Source: Planococcus shixiaomingii (GTDB taxonomy: Bacteria > Bacillota > Bacilli > Bacillales_A > Planococcaceae). Taken from it: DNA of 64,000 bases. The notes beneath the pieces were generated by a model, which had not been told where the DNA came from, did no database searches, and saw nothing but the letters and a program-made list of their open reading frames with translations. Of this stretch, positions 54,373 to 64,000 are shown piece after piece. The stretch is taken from contig NZ_CP129236.1 of the NCBI RefSeq assembly GCF_030413615.1, positions 1,038,001 to 1,102,000 of the forward strand, written 5' to 3'. Every line of letters starts with the position of its first letter. The first letter of the stretch is position 1. The translations under genes were made by a program, and so were the position numbers.

Positions 54373-55272
54373 TCATTTGTAAAGATCAGCCAGTGCCGAT
54401 TGCAAATGTGGAAAGGTGAATTCAAAGCCGTGCTGCTGCAAGACGACGGGAAGCACACGCTGTCCTTCCAACACTAGACGGCTTTTCTCACCTAAAGCCG
54501 TCTCGAGGGCAAAAGAAGGAACTGGAATCCAGTGGGGACGGCCAAGCGCTTTGGCGAGTTCTTTGCCAAATTCTTTCATGCGCTGCGGATTGGGAGCCGT
54601 AACGTTGAATGGGCCTTCAAGCGTTTTTGTTTCAATGGCGAATTGAATGGCGCGGGCGACATCGTAAACATGGACCCAGGACAGCCATTGTTTGCCTGAA
54701 CCCACAGTGCCGCCACCAAATAATTTGTATGGCAGAGCCATAAGCGGCAATGCGCCGTCGTCTTTTCCGAGGATAATGCCGAATCTGCCATAGGCCACCC
54801 GGATGCCAAGTTCTTTTGCCTGATCTGCAAGACGTTCCCAGTCAAACACAGTCTTTGCCAAAAAATCATCTCCGAAATTTGTAGATGTTTCTGTATAAGT
54901 ATAAGAATCCGAATTGGGGTAGATGCCGACTGCGCTTGCATTGACCAGCGCTTCAGGTTTTTTCTCAAGGGCTTTTAAGATCCGCAGTACTTCGTTAGTG
55001 GCAGTTATCCGGCTGTCGTAGATTTCTTTTTTCTGTTTGTCGCTCCATCTCCCAGCGTTGATCGAAGCTCCTGCTAAATTAACAAATGCATCTATACCTT
55101 CTAGTTGCTTTTCCGGGGCGGCTCGCTCTGTCAGCCACTCGACATACGTAATGCCCAACGACGATTGTTTCGGATGCCTCGTTAAGATATAGATTTCCCA
55201 TCCCTGCATATGCAACAACCTCGTCAATTCCTTGCCAACAAACCCTGTACCGCCTGTAATTGCTATCTTCAT
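54373..55272 (-). CDS. yfhF: TIGR01777 family epimerase-like protein (YfhF)
   Basis: A 299-residue NAD(P)-binding short-chain dehydrogenase/epimerase fold protein. TGGTGFVGKELTRLL is the nucleotide motif, followed by VNLAGASI and the YGRFGIILGKDDGALP stretch, with a DUF1731-type C terminus. Function is unknown (SulA-like cell division role has been proposed for relatives). Order yfhF-recX-yfhH-yfhJ is as in Bacillus. GGAGG 8 nt before ATG 55272 selects the start over ATG 55278. Confidence 0.9.
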   Translation of the reverse strand: MKIAITGGTGFVGKELTRLLHMQGWEIYILTRHPKQSSLGITYVEWLTERAAPEKQLEGIDAFVNLAGASINAGRWSDKQKKEIYDSRITATNEVLRILKALEKKPEALVNASAVGIYPNSDSYTYTETSTNFGDDFLAKTVFDWERLADQAKELGIRVAYGRFGIILGKDDGALPLMALPYKLFGGGTVGSGKQWLSWVHVYDVARAIQFAIETKTLEGPFNVTAPNPQRMKEFGKELAKALGRPHWIPVPSFALETALGEKSRLVLEGQRVLPVVLQQHGFEFTFPHLQSALADLYK

Positions 55273-55334
55273 ACCCATCGCCTCCATTTCCTATATTCTA
55301 CCCTGAATCCATGCATTTAACCTCTCACAAGGTG

Positions 55335-55340
55335 TATAAT
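55335..55340 (+). promoter_or_regulatory. -10 element of the recX operon
   Basis: TATAAT in GTGTATAAT, 26 nt before the recX start. Confidence 0.5.
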
Positions 55341-55365
55341 AAACCAAGAAGAGAGGTGCCGGTTA

Positions 55366-56172
55366 ATGCCGATTATTACAAAAATCTCCCAAGGTAAAAA
55401 CAATCCCGAACGATACAATATCTTCTTTGAGGAGAAGTTTGCTTTTAGTGTGGACGAAGCGGTACTGGTCAAGTATCAGCTCACAAAAGGAAAAGAACTG
55501 GATCAATGGACCATTGAAGAAATGGTGTTCGAAGACCAGGTTCGAAAAGCGTTCAACGCAGCGCTGCACTATCTTGGCTTTCGCATGCGAAGTGAAGGGG
55601 AAGTGCGCACGAAGTTGAAAGAAAAAGAATATGGCAATGCCGTCATAGACGAAGCAGTGAAAAAATTATACGAACTAAAGTTTTTGGATGACCGTGCGTT
55701 TTCAGAAGCGCTTATGCGAACGCAAATGAGATCCGGGAAAAAAGGTCCAAGAGCGATTCAGCAAGACATGCAAAAGAAAGGAATTGACAAGCAAATGCAA
55801 AAAGATGTGTTGGATTCCTATTCAGAAGAAGAGCAATTGGAAATCGCGAAAGGTTTGGCAGAGAAAATCGCTGCGAAAGAACAAAAGAAAACACCAAACC
55901 AAATCAAGCAGAAAATCAATGATTTTTTGATGCGAAAAGGCTATGCGCGTTCAGTGATTCAGCTGGCTGTTGAAGGACTGGACTTGGAAAAAGACGATGA
56001 ACAGTGGACCGACAGTGTGAAAGAGCAAGGCGATAAATTATGGAGAAAACACAGCAGTAAATTAACCGGCTATGACTTGAAATCGAAAGTTAAGCAAGGT
56101 TTATACCAAAAAGGGTTTCCTGCAGAAGTGATCAATGAATATTTAGAAATGAAGGAGCAAGAAAATGACTGA
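55366..56172 (+). CDS. recX: Recombination regulator RecX
   Basis: A 268-residue helical repeat protein that binds RecA filaments and modulates their activity. Typical RecX motifs: ALHYLGFRMRSEGEVRTKLKEK and LYELKFLDDRAFSEALMRT, then GPRAIQQDMQKKGI. Length fits the longer Bacillus form (264). GAGAGGTGCC precedes the ATG. It overlaps yfhH by 8 nt; recX-yfhH-yfhJ is one operon. Confidence 0.94.
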   Translation: MPIITKISQGKNNPERYNIFFEEKFAFSVDEAVLVKYQLTKGKELDQWTIEEMVFEDQVRKAFNAALHYLGFRMRSEGEVRTKLKEKEYGNAVIDEAVKKLYELKFLDDRAFSEALMRTQMRSGKKGPRAIQQDMQKKGIDKQMQKDVLDSYSEEEQLEIAKGLAEKIAAKEQKKTPNQIKQKINDFLMRKGYARSVIQLAVEGLDLEKDDEQWTDSVKEQGDKLWRKHSSKLTGYDLKSKVKQGLYQKGFPAEVINEYLEMKEQEND

Positions 56173-56497
56173 ACATAAGCGTTACAGCCAAATGACCGAA
56201 CAAGAACTACGTGCTGAGATTGCACGCTTGAAAGAAAAAGCGAGGAAAGCGGAACAGCTCGGCATAGTCAACGAGTTTGCAGTACTGGAACGGAAGGCAA
56301 TTATGGCAGCCGCCTATTTGATGGACCCGAACGATTTTCAAAAAGGTGAAGTATACCGGATCGAAGGCGACCCGAACATGTATTTCAAAATAGATTATTT
56401 CAACGGCCGTTTTGCATGGGGATATCGCCTCGGCGGCGAGAGGCATTTAGAAGCCTTGCCCATTTCCATGCTGCGTCCATTAAAAGAAGGGAAGTAA
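56165..56497 (+). CDS. yfhH: YfhH family protein
   Basis: A 110-residue protein with an N-terminal coiled helix (TEQELRAEIARLKEKARKAEQL) and a small beta domain (KGEVYRIEGDPNMYFKIDYFNGRFAWGYRL), as in the YfhH/DUF1811 family. Role unknown. Its start overlaps recX by 8 nt and its stop precedes yfhJ by 4 nt. Confidence 0.9.
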   Translation: MTEHKRYSQMTEQELRAEIARLKEKARKAEQLGIVNEFAVLERKAIMAAAYLMDPNDFQKGEVYRIEGDPNMYFKIDYFNGRFAWGYRLGGERHLEALPISMLRPLKEGK

Positions 56498-56501
56498 AAG
56501 G

Positions 56502-56762
56502 ATGAAAGAAACGATTGAAGAATTGATTGCGGAATTGCGTGATAAGAATCAGAATTTATCAGAAGAAAAAGCAAGAGTGTGGATAGAATTGCTTGTATCC
56601 GATTTTGAAGCCTCTTACGCGAAAGCGGGTTATGATTACCAAGGTTCAGCAGTAGTGGAAAAAGTCATTCGCCAGTGGATCCAAAGCTATGGCGATAAAA
56701 TCCATGAATTTGCAAGCAGCAATCCTAAATACGCGCATTTGTTGAGCGAACAAGAAAATTAA
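56502..56762 (+). CDS. yfhJ: WVELL family protein YfhJ
   Basis: An 86-residue protein, with the family-naming block as ARVWIELLVSDFEASYAKAG (WIELL here). Function unknown. In Bacillus sspK (a spore protein) and yfhL-yfhO follow; here none of these is present and the next gene is yfhP, which is consistent with a non-sporulating lineage. Terminator follows directly. Confidence 0.88.
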   Translation: MKETIEELIAELRDKNQNLSEEKARVWIELLVSDFEASYAKAGYDYQGSAVVEKVIRQWIQSYGDKIHEFASSNPKYAHLLSEQEN

Positions 56763-56796
56763 AAAAACGCACACTGCAATAGTGTGCGTTTTAGTT
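56762..56796 (+). terminator. Terminator of recX-yfhH-yfhJ
   Basis: A 12-bp stem AAAACGCACACT/AGTGTGCGTTTT followed by AGTTT. Confidence 0.85.
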
Positions 56797-56822
56797 TGGT
56801 GAGAAACCGACAATGGATGTGT

Positions 56823-56882
56823 TGAACTTACTGTTTTAGTTGCTGATGTTCCGCAAAACAGCTCCGCTTTCCGCTGACTCGC
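56823..56882. repeat. Left-half copy of dispersed palindromic repeat (family 1)
   Basis: It aligns with 17704-17760: TGAACTTA, TTGCTGATG--TTC-GCAAAACAGC and the following TCCGCTTTCCGC match, with an identical run of 21 nt. The right arm is replaced by unrelated sequence. Confidence 0.7.
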
Positions 56883-56964
56883 GCTAAACTAACTTGGACT
56901 AATGTCCGAGTCGGTTTTGGAACTTTATCGCTACTCAGCCCGCAGCGGCTCAAAAAAGTTAGGA

Positions 56965-57010
56965 GAAAAAAACTGAAAGCAAACTCAATATAATCGAGTT
57001 CGCTTTCAGT
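56965..57010 (-). terminator. Terminator of yfhP
   Basis: ACTGAAAGC/GCTTTCAGT with ACTC/GAGT inside; a long T-run on the minus strand. Confidence 0.88.
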
Positions 57011-57015
57011 CTTCG

Positions 57016-57996
57016 TTAGTTCATACTAAAGTCTAATTTCTCCCTCAGCTTATCTTCGCTGAAAATCCAGCCTGTGTAGGATTGGATGACTTTGTATTCG
57101 TGGTTTAAGCGAGCAACGGCGACAAATGGATAATAGTCATTGCTGCGATAGCGCAAATCGATCAGTCGGACTTCATAAACGCCGTCGATTTCACTGATCT
57201 CCCACCGGTAAAGTGGGGAGAAGGAAACGAATGCTGCCAAGTTTTTGTCTTTAAGGGCTGCCTGCATCAAGTTAGTCGAAGGCAAAGGATGTCGCAGAAA
57301 TTTATCATAGATGTTGATGGAACGTCCATACGCTCGCCCTACATAATGATGGGTTTCAGAATCCGCAGCAACACGCCATTGGAAAAAGCGTATGGTCGGA
57401 GCGACTATAATGTTTTTTGCACCTGGAACCGTATTGCGAACAGCGTGCTTAACAGCTGCCTGTACAGCAAAACGGACTACGTAATAGAAAAACAAGAGAA
57501 CGTACAAGATGGAAATTGTCCAAACTGGATCGGCACCGAATGCCCAAAACATTAAGGCGATCAAATGAGCGCCAAAAATAATCGGATCAAACGTATTGAT
57601 GACGCCAAGGGCTACCCATTTATTTGAGAATGGCCGAAGCGCCTGTGTGCCGTATGAATTGAAAATGTCCACAAAAACATGAAGAAAGACGGCTAAAAAC
57701 GTCCAAAGCCATACGTGGAGAATATTCGCTTCCTGGAAAATAAGCCCTAACACAAACGTTATTAAAATCGGCCACAATATTACGGCCGGTATGGAATGTG
57801 TGATGCCTCGGTGGTGCCGGATGTAAACGGCATTGTTCCGAAGTTTAAGTACCGTGTCAATATCAGGGGCTTGAGAGCCGATGATGGTTCCTGCGATTAC
57901 AGCAGTCATGGTGATAGGATGGCTGGCTACTACGGGGTCCGCCATGGCGAGTCCGCCTAAAGCGATGCCCATGACAACATGCGTGCCTGTATCCAT
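57016..57996 (-). CDS. yfhP: YfhP family membrane-bound metal-dependent hydrolase
   Basis: A 326-residue protein of the YdjM/YfhP family. The N-terminal region has the metal motif: MDTGTHVVMGIALGGLA, then SQAPDIDTVLK and RHHRGITHSIPAVIL, with conserved His and Asp residues, together with about four membrane spans. The C-terminal part is a soluble beta domain. In Bacillus YfhP lies beside yfhQ (mutY), as here, but divergent. AAAGGGGATGAGG places the start at 57996. Confidence 0.88.
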   Translation of the reverse strand: MDTGTHVVMGIALGGLAMADPVVASHPITMTAVIAGTIIGSQAPDIDTVLKLRNNAVYIRHHRGITHSIPAVILWPILITFVLGLIFQEANILHVWLWTFLAVFLHVFVDIFNSYGTQALRPFSNKWVALGVINTFDPIIFGAHLIALMFWAFGADPVWTISILYVLLFFYYVVRFAVQAAVKHAVRNTVPGAKNIIVAPTIRFFQWRVAADSETHHYVGRAYGRSINIYDKFLRHPLPSTNLMQAALKDKNLAAFVSFSPLYRWEISEIDGVYEVRLIDLRYRSNDYYPFVAVARLNHEYKVIQSYTGWIFSEDKLREKLDFSMN

Positions 57997-58123
57997 TGCC
58001 TCATCCCCTTTCTGTAAATTGAATTTTTGTCGGCAATCTATAAATTTTGTTAAAATAGTAACATGCATTACTGAATGTATAATACCCGATATTCCTTAGG
58101 AATAATCAACCCCACAGGAGGCC

Positions 58124-59943
<1,820 letters not shown>

Positions 59944-59988
59944 TCCTTTGGTCCTTCCGCCTTATTACTGTATGTTTTCAGAATTGGT

Positions 59989-59997
59989 TGATATAAT
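59989..59997 (+). promoter_or_regulatory. Extended -10 promoter of ntdP
   Basis: TGATATAAT (TGn-TATAAT, 59989-59997), 52 nt before the start codon, with no good -35. Confidence 0.55.
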
Positions 59998-60048
59998 GTT
60001 GAAATAGCAGAAAATATATAGGGCTTAGACAAGAAGGTGGGATGGTAC

Positions 60049-60594
60049 ATGGCGATTCCTGCAGAGGGAGAAACGATACAAATCCACAGTTACAAACACA
60101 ACGGCCGAATCCACCGTGTCTGGCAGGAAACAACTGTACTGAAAGGAACAAACAATATTGTAATTGGTGCAAACGAACGGACGATGGTGACAGAGTCTGA
60201 TGGCAGAACGTGGTTGACGCGTGAACCCTCCATTTGCTATTTCCACGCAGAGCATTGGTTTAATATCATCTGCATGCTGCGCGATGATGGAGTCTATTAT
60301 TATTGCAATGTAAGTTCTCCATTCGTTTATAATAATGGCTCGTTAAAATACATCGATTATGATTTGGATGTTAAAGTGTTTCCGGATATGTCATACACGT
60401 TGCTGGATGAAGACGAATATGAAGAACATAAACGGCAAATGGGCTATCCTGAAGTGATCGACCAAATTCTTCATCGAAATGTAGAGAAATTAATCGGTTG
60501 GATCAAACAGCGCAGAGGCCCATTCGCACCAGACTTCATTGATGTGTGGACGAATCGCTATGAATTTCATAGGCAGTTCAAGATTCGTGAATAA
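60049..60594 (+). CDS. ntdP: Nucleoside tri-/diphosphate phosphatase family (YgaC, DUF402)
   Basis: A 181-residue DUF402-fold protein. It contains the family blocks [48 protein letters not shown] and [13 protein letters not shown] with the clustered acidic residues that bind metal. Characterised staphylococcal and Bacillus relatives hydrolyse nucleoside tri- and diphosphates. AGAAGGTGG at 60033-60041 sets the start at 60049; GTG 60037 is upstream in frame. It precedes ygaD as in Bacillus. Confidence 0.88.
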   Translation: MAIPAEGETIQIHSYKHNGRIHRVWQETTVLKGTNNIVIGANERTMVTESDGRTWLTREPSICYFHAEHWFNIICMLRDDGVYYYCNVSSPFVYNNGSLKYIDYDLDVKVFPDMSYTLLDEDEYEEHKRQMGYPEVIDQILHRNVEKLIGWIKQRRGPFAPDFIDVWTNRYEFHRQFKIRE

Positions 60595-60598
60595 AATG

Positions 60599-60628
60599 AA
60601 AGCCTGTTGCCTGGCAACAGGTTTTTCA
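60599..60628 (+). terminator. Terminator after ntdP
   Basis: CCTGTTG/CAACAGG stem with a 5-nt loop and TTTTT. Confidence 0.85.
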
Positions 60629-60653
60629 TTTTGAAAAGATTGGAGTGAAAACT

Positions 60654-62399
60654 TTGAGCAGCATGAAGCGCTACATGAAATTTGTCAAACCGTACAACTG
60701 GCAAATTCTTTTAACAATTGTCATCGGAATATTTAAGTTTGCCATTCCGCTTTTTATTCCGTTGCTTATAAAAATAGTTATTGATGATATTATCGGGGCG
60801 GAAGCATTAACGAACGACGAAAAGCTAAGGCAGCTTTTCATGTGGCTTGGCGGAACCGCAATCCTGTTCTTTATTTTCCGGCCGCCGATCGAATATTTCC
60901 GCCAGTACTATGCGCAGCTTGTCAGCAATAAAATCCTGTACGACATCCGCCAGGAATTGTACGGTCACCTGCAGCGCTTAAGTTTGCGCTTTTATGCCAA
61001 CACACGGGCGGGTGAAGTGATTTCACGAGTCATAAATGATGTGGAACAAACGAAAAACTTTGTCATGATCGGCTTGATGAATTTATGGCTTGATCTGGCG
61101 ACAATTATAATTGCAATCGCCATTATGATGACGATGGACGTTCCGTTGACACTCGTAACGCTCATTGCTTTTCCGTTCTACGCTTTCAGCGTCAAGTATT
61201 TCTTTGGACGGCTGCGCGATTTGACGCGCGACCGTTCCCAGGCTTTGGCTAATGTCCAAAGCTATTTGCATGAACGTGTCCAAGGCATGAGCATCATTAA
61301 AAGCTTTGTACTGGAAAAGCATGAACAAAAAATCTTTGACGAGACAAACGATCAATTCCTTGAAAAAGCTATTGACCATACAAAATGGAATGCCAAAGCA
61401 TTTGCGGTGGTCAATACCATCACAGATGTTGCGCCGCTTTTGGTAATCGGTTATGCCGGCTACCAAGTAATCCAAGGTGATCTGTCCGTCGGGACAATGG
61501 TTGCTTTTATTGCTTATATTGAACGGTTATACAATCCGCTTCGCCGTTTGGTCAACTCATCCACTACATTGACGCAAGCTTTTGCATCGATGGACCGGGT
61601 GTTTGAGCTGATGGATGAAGATTATGATGTAAAAGACAAAAAAGATGCCCGTGATTTGAAAACCGTCGAAGGCAAATTGGAATTTCGCGATGTATCGTTC
61701 CATTACGGCGACAGCACGGAATCGGTTTTGACTGATTTGAACTTTACGGTAAAACCAGGTGAAACTGTAGCGTTTGTTGGAATGAGCGGCGGCGGAAAAT
61801 CCACCATCGTTTCGCTGATTCCACGATTTTACGACGTTACAGGCGGCGATATTTTTATGGACGGCCACAATGTGAAAGATGTCACCATCCATTCACTTCG
61901 CGATCAAATCGGCTTGGTGCTCCAGGATTCCATCTTATTCAGTGATTCTGTAAAATCCAATATCCTGATGGGCCGTCCTGGCGCAACAGACGAAGAAGTG
62001 ATAGCGGCAGCAAAAGCTGCAAATGCGCATGAATTTATCGAATTGCTGCCGCATGGCTACGATACGAAAGTCGGGGAGCGCGGTGTAAAATTGTCAGGAG
62101 GGCAAAAACAGCGCGTGGCAATTGCGCGCGTCTTCTTGAAAAATCCGCCGATTTTAATCTTGGATGAAGCGACGTCCGCTTTAGATTTAGAAAGCGAATC
62201 GTTGATCCAGGATTCACTTGAAAAGCTAGCGCATGACCGCACGACGTTAATTGTAGCGCATCGTTTGTCGACCATTACCCATGCTGACCAGATCCTGGTC
62301 ATCAACCATGGGAAGCTGGCAGAAAAAGGCACGCACGATGAATTAATGAAAAAACAAGGCGTTTACCATAGCTTATTCCAAGTACAACATTTTGCTTAA
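60654..62399 (+). CDS. ygaD: ABC exporter half-transporter YgaD
   Basis: A 581-residue type IV (exporter) ABC protein: six membrane spans in residues 1-310 fused to an ATPase domain. Walker A is GMSGGGKST, the Q-loop is in [13 protein letters not shown], the signature is LSGGQKQR, Walker [13 protein letters not shown] and the H-loop IVAHRLSTI. It works as a homo- or heterodimer; substrate unknown (lipid or drug by analogy). The start is TTG at 60654, 6-8 nt behind GGAGTGA; GTG 60645 is inside that ribosome site. Confidence 0.93.
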   Translation: MSSMKRYMKFVKPYNWQILLTIVIGIFKFAIPLFIPLLIKIVIDDIIGAEALTNDEKLRQLFMWLGGTAILFFIFRPPIEYFRQYYAQLVSNKILYDIRQELYGHLQRLSLRFYANTRAGEVISRVINDVEQTKNFVMIGLMNLWLDLATIIIAIAIMMTMDVPLTLVTLIAFPFYAFSVKYFFGRLRDLTRDRSQALANVQSYLHERVQGMSIIKSFVLEKHEQKIFDETNDQFLEKAIDHTKWNAKAFAVVNTITDVAPLLVIGYAGYQVIQGDLSVGTMVAFIAYIERLYNPLRRLVNSSTTLTQAFASMDRVFELMDEDYDVKDKKDARDLKTVEGKLEFRDVSFHYGDSTESVLTDLNFTVKPGETVAFVGMSGGGKSTIVSLIPRFYDVTGGDIFMDGHNVKDVTIHSLRDQIGLVLQDSILFSDSVKSNILMGRPGATDEEVIAAAKAANAHEFIELLPHGYDTKVGERGVKLSGGQKQRVAIARVFLKNPPILILDEATSALDLESESLIQDSLEKLAHDRTTLIVAHRLSTITHADQILVINHGKLAEKGTHDELMKKQGVYHSLFQVQHFA

Positions 62400-62407
62400 T
62401 AGCGGCT

Positions 62408-62439
62408 AAAGTCCCCAATCTTTTGGGGGCTTTTTTTTA
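62408..62439 (+). terminator. Terminator after ygaD
   Basis: GTCCCC/GGGGGC stem (one T-G pair) followed by eight T residues. Confidence 0.88.
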
Positions 62440-62480
62440 TATTTAGAAAGAGCTCTAAAGATTGAAGTTTCAAAATACTA

Positions 62481-62508
62481 TTGCAATCAACCTAATATTA
62501 CGTATAAT
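62481..62508 (+). promoter_or_regulatory. Promoter of the oligopeptide transporter operon
   Basis: TTGCAA (62481-62486) and TATAAT (62503-62508) with 16-nt spacing, about 50 nt before the start. Confidence 0.7.
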
Positions 62509-62558
62509 TAAAATAAAATTAATTTTCAGAAATAGATAGGCGAAAAAGGGGTGGCAAT

Positions 62559-63578
62559 GTGGGGGAACGCAAAACGATACTGGACGTCAAAGGGTTGAGA
62601 ACGTCCTTTTTTACAGATGACGGAGAAATTCCAGCTGTAGATAATGTCGATTTTCACATACGAGAAGGAGAAGTTCTAGGCATCGTGGGGGAATCGGGCT
62701 GTGGGAAAAGTGTGACCTCCCTTTCGATTATGGGGCTTGTGCCAAGCCCTCCAGGAAAAATAACAGGCGGCGAAATCTTATTTCAAGATAAAGATTTAAC
62801 AAATTTGTCAGAGAAGAAGATGCGGGAAATTCGAGGCAACGACATTGCTATGATCTTCCAGGAACCGATGACTTCTTTAAATCCTCTTTTTACAATTGGC
62901 GACCAGCTAAGAGAAGCGATTAAAATCCACAAACGGAATTGGTCGAAAAAACAAATCCAGGATCGTGCAGTTGAAATGATGCGGCTGGTCGGCTTGCCGC
63001 GCGCAGAAGATTTGATGAAAGAGTATCCCCATCAGCTGTCAGGCGGGATGCGCCAGCGGGTCATGATTGCAATGGCATTGCTGTGCGACCCGAAAGTGCT
63101 TATTGCGGATGAACCCACGACGGCGCTCGACGTGACCATTCAAGCGCAAATTTTAACGTTGATCAAAAACTTAAATGAAAAATTAAATACGGCAGTGCTT
63201 TTGATCACGCACGATTTAGGCGTAGTAGCAGAAACGTGTGAGCGGGTCATAGTTATGTATGCCGGAAAAGTTGTTGAGGAAGGACCGGTCCATACGATAT
63301 TCAAAGATCCGCAGCATCCTTATACACGCGGATTATTAGAATCGGTGCCGGATATGCGTTTCAAAAAAGAGCGGTTGTATTCCATCCCAGGAAATGTGCC
63401 GAAGCCTGGAACGATTCATACAGGCTGCAAATTCGCGCCGCGCTGTGAATTCGCTTTTGATCGGTGCATTACGGAAAATCCAGACTTGTATCAGACAGCG
63501 GACGATCATAAAACGCGCTGTTTCCTATTTGATCCAAAGGAGGCAACGTCGCATGACAGAACCGCTATTAAAAGTTGA
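62559..63578 (+). CDS. Oligopeptide/dipeptide ABC transporter ATPase (DppD/OppD)
   Basis: A 339-residue ATPase subunit of a peptide importer. Walker A is GESGCGKS (44-51), then [17 protein letters not shown] with the Q-loop, the signature LSGGMRQR, Walker [14 protein letters not shown] and H-loop LITHDLG. The C-terminal oligopeptide domain has the [14 protein letters not shown] cysteine cluster for a 4Fe-4S cluster typical of OppD/OppF. GTG start at 62559 after AAGGGGTGG. It overlaps the next gene by 26 nt. Permease and binding-protein genes are expected beyond the window. Confidence 0.93.
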   Translation: MGERKTILDVKGLRTSFFTDDGEIPAVDNVDFHIREGEVLGIVGESGCGKSVTSLSIMGLVPSPPGKITGGEILFQDKDLTNLSEKKMREIRGNDIAMIFQEPMTSLNPLFTIGDQLREAIKIHKRNWSKKQIQDRAVEMMRLVGLPRAEDLMKEYPHQLSGGMRQRVMIAMALLCDPKVLIADEPTTALDVTIQAQILTLIKNLNEKLNTAVLLITHDLGVVAETCERVIVMYAGKVVEEGPVHTIFKDPQHPYTRGLLESVPDMRFKKERLYSIPGNVPKPGTIHTGCKFAPRCEFAFDRCITENPDLYQTADDHKTRCFLFDPKEATSHDRTAIKS

Positions 63579-64000
63579 AGGGCTTAAAAAGTATTTCCCC
63601 ATAAAGTCAGGCTTGCTGGGGCAAGTAAAAAACTATGTAAAAGCTGTTGATGATGTGTCCTTTACCGTCGCTGAAGGAGAAACCCTTGGCATAGTAGGAG
63701 AATCCGGCTGCGGAAAATCGACGACCGGGCGTATGCTTATGCGCTTATTGGACCCGACAGAAGGCAAAGTGTTTTTTGATGGCCAGGAGCTTACCAAACT
63801 TTCCAATCAGGAAATGAGAAAAGCGCGCCGAGACATCCAAATGGTGTTCCAAGATCCATATGCCTCGTTGAATCCACGCCACACAATCGAAAAAATTCTA
63901 ATGGAACCGCTGAACGTCCACAATATCGGCGATCCAAAAGAACGCAAAAAGAAAGTTCACGAGTTCTTGGAAATCGTCGGCCTCAGCAGCTACCATGCCA
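63553..64000 (+). CDS. Oligopeptide ABC transporter ATPase (DppF/OppF), N-terminal part
   Basis: The first 149 codons of the second ATPase, cut by the window edge. The protein opens [20 protein letters not shown], and has Walker [10 protein letters not shown] and the Q-loop [21 protein letters not shown] ribosome site lies 10 nt before the ATG at 63553. It overlaps the OppD-type gene by 26 nt, so the two are translated together; OppD and OppF form the heterodimeric motor. Absence of an extra N-terminal stretch fits OppF. Confidence 0.92.
   Translation, partial: MTEPLLKVEGLKKYFPIKSGLLGQVKNYVKAVDDVSFTVAEGETLGIVGESGCGKSTTGRMLMRLLDPTEGKVFFDGQELTKLSNQEMRKARRDIQMVFQDPYASLNPRHTIEKILMEPLNVHNIGDPKERKKKVHEFLEIVGLSSYHA

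Overview
The window is an ordinary-looking, densely coded chromosomal segment of a low-to-mid GC Firmicute. Gene content and order are those of Bacillales: purM-N-H-D, then yerA-yerB-yerC-pcrB-pcrA-ligA-camS-gatCAB-dgkB, and further on yfk and yfh/yga blocks. The protein style (SE1561 family, CydS, FbpA family, FabL) and the absence of sporulation genes such as sspK next to yfhJ suggest Planococcaceae, with a Planococcus/Planomicrobium-type genome as my best guess. This is inference; no rRNA or other marker lies in the window.

Layout. 1-4 kb: end of the purine operon (purM partial, purN, purH, purD), with a repeat remnant between purN and purH. 4-24 kb: a GNAT acetyltransferase, the yer block (adenine deaminase-like YerA, YerB, YerC), lipid/DNA genes (pcrB, pcrA helicase, NAD ligase, lipoprotein CamS), the Glu/Asp-tRNA amidotransferase operon gatCAB, a thioredoxin-like protein, DgkB, cytochrome bd oxidase cydA-cydB with a 37-residue CydS, and an rRNA uridine methyltransferase. 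24-34 kb: dihydrouridine synthase, a K+ channel, a small FbpA-family gene, an amidase, a divergent TetR/MFS efflux pair with a well-formed operator region, a YfmL-type helicase with an M29 aminopeptidase, and a secreted SGNH esterase. 34-47 kb: M20 peptidase, a TPP riboswitch with terminator ahead of thiT, methionine aminopeptidase, TspO-like protein, PepF, RimJ-type GNAT, DinB protein, carbonic anhydrase, MreBH, a second M29 aminopeptidase, and a translationally coupled flavin monooxygenase/methyltransferase pair. 47-55 kb: yfkK, an alanine/Na+ symporter, a YtxH protein with YihY-family yfkH, SE1561, OsmC, YfkF, a second RlmD-type methyltransferase and YfhF. 55-62.4 kb: recX-yfhH-yfhJ, yfhP, mutY-fabL, ntdP (ygaC) and the ABC exporter ygaD. 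62.5 kb to the end: oligopeptide ABC transporter ATPases (dppD/oppD and the start of oppF).

Transcription units are compact and most end in clear intrinsic terminators, many of them shared by convergent genes. I see no prophage, transposase, CRISPR array, tRNA or rRNA. The parts not explained by standard gene families are intergenic: two families of palindromic repeats, a nested-hairpin element at 17.9 kb, three sigma-B-like promoters, a short transcription unit at 51.06-51.26 kb that may encode small peptides or an sRNA, and several small genes. I did not find a convincing new multi-gene system; the best candidate for unknown biochemistry is the flavin monooxygenase/methyltransferase pair at 44.8-47.1 kb.
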